Assembly (NCBI RefSeq): GCF_029223195.1
Contig: NZ_JARHUF010000012.1
Location: 59,424-123,423, forward strand
Reading direction: 5' to 3'
Length of the DNA: 64,000 nt
From: Vibrio sp. CAU 1672
GTDB taxonomy: Bacteria > Pseudomonadota > Gammaproteobacteria > Enterobacterales > Vibrionaceae
The notes beneath the pieces are model-generated. The model ran no database searches and was not told the DNA's origin. It was given only the letters and a program-made list of their open reading frames with translations. The position numbers and the translations under genes were made by a program. This document shows, piece by piece, positions 63,879 through 64,000 of the stretch (positions are counted from its first letter, which is position 1; each line of letters starts with the position of its first letter).

Positions 63879-64000
63879 TGACCCGTCCTGATATGGGTTG
63901 ACACTTTTTAACTAAAACGCTCGATGTACTTCATCGGGCGTTTTGTATTTCAAAGCCGTATGAGGCCTCATTTGATTATAGATCTCTACGGATTCTGCTA
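63879..64000 (-). mobile_element. IS3-family element, one end (cut by window)
   Basis: The end of an insertion sequence begins at about 63879 with TGACCCGTCCTGATATGGG and carries the C-terminal codons of its transposase on the minus strand. The other end lies outside the window, so family and completeness cannot be confirmed. Confidence 0.7.
63912..64000 (-). CDS. IS3-family transposase OrfB, C-terminal part
   Basis: The visible minus-strand residues read ESVEIYNQMRPHTALKYK then TPDEVHRAF and a TAG stop at 63912-63914. The YNxxRPHxxLxxxTPxE signature is the end of the rve/DDE integrase domain of IS3-family OrfB. Only about 29 residues lie in the window. Confidence 0.8.
   Translation of the reverse strand, partial: AESVEIYNQMRPHTALKYKTPDEVHRAF

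Noticed and set aside
1..64000. Integron attC sites, CRISPR arrays, prophage genes
   Set aside because: Looked for because vibrios often carry them; no repeat-spacer pattern, attC-like palindrome series or phage structural gene was seen.

Overview
The window reads as a stretch of a Vibrio-type gammaproteobacterial genome, probably the smaller chromosome. The basis is gene content recognised by eye: an extra FabH next to trxC, a DUF2986 protein, a nirBDC-cobA block, a large chemosensory signalling repertoire, and moderate-GC genes separated by AT-rich gaps. The chromosome assignment is inference; no search was run.

Layout. 1-5.9 kb holds housekeeping and small genes: HMG-CoA reductase (5' end cut by the window), fabH, trxC, a YcaD-like MFS transporter, YgbA-like, DUF2986 and DUF99 proteins. 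A MITE-like element lies at about 5.96-6.14 kb. From 6.1 to 14.8 kb, on the minus strand, is an operon encoding a triple-receiver hybrid kinase, CheR, stand-alone CheB and a REC-GGDEF protein, followed upstream by a separate chemoreceptor. 15.2-17.7 kb holds a Dcu-type C4-dicarboxylate transporter, a NYN-domain protein and a DUF4174 protein. 17.7-22.6 kb is the assimilatory/detoxifying nitrite reductase operon nirB-nirD-nirC-cobA, with an FNR box and a NarL/NarP-like site upstream; rnk follows. 23.6-27.1 kb is an envelope locus: a GT2 glycosyltransferase, a GDPD-like phosphodiesterase and a convergent LtaS-like phosphoglycerol transferase. 27.9-32.5 kb is one very large calcium-repeat lipoprotein gene.

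32.6-34.1 kb is brnQ, preceded by a Val/Ile/Leu-rich leader peptide and mutually exclusive RNA hairpins. 34.5-39.6 kb pairs a lipoprotein alpha-amylase with an AraC-type regulator whose C-terminal half looks like two starch-binding (CBM21-like) modules. This is the most unusual protein architecture in the window. 40.1-44.5 kb is a DUF1656/HlyD/FUSC efflux operon with a divergent LysR regulator. 44.9-48.1 kb holds a secreted repeat protein and an M11-like zinc protease. 48.1-49.3 kb is AT-rich and has no gene, then come tRNA-Leu(TAA), a tRNA-Leu fragment and tRNA-Cys(GCA).

49.9-56.7 kb has a small lipoprotein, a decayed stretch, two paralogous coiled-coil/PEGA proteins (one with a SUMF1-like domain) and a PAS-GAF-GGDEF-EAL protein. 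57.0-58.2 kb looks like a deletion scar joining an NmrA-family gene to the 3' part of an AraC gene. An AGCS alanine/sodium symporter, a large DUF11-type secreted protein, a DsbA-like lipoprotein and the end of an IS3-family element close the window.

Functional themes are anaerobic nitrite/fumarate metabolism, starch use, c-di-GMP/chemotaxis-type signalling, and secreted or envelope proteins. No CRISPR array, rRNA, prophage or integron cassette array was seen.
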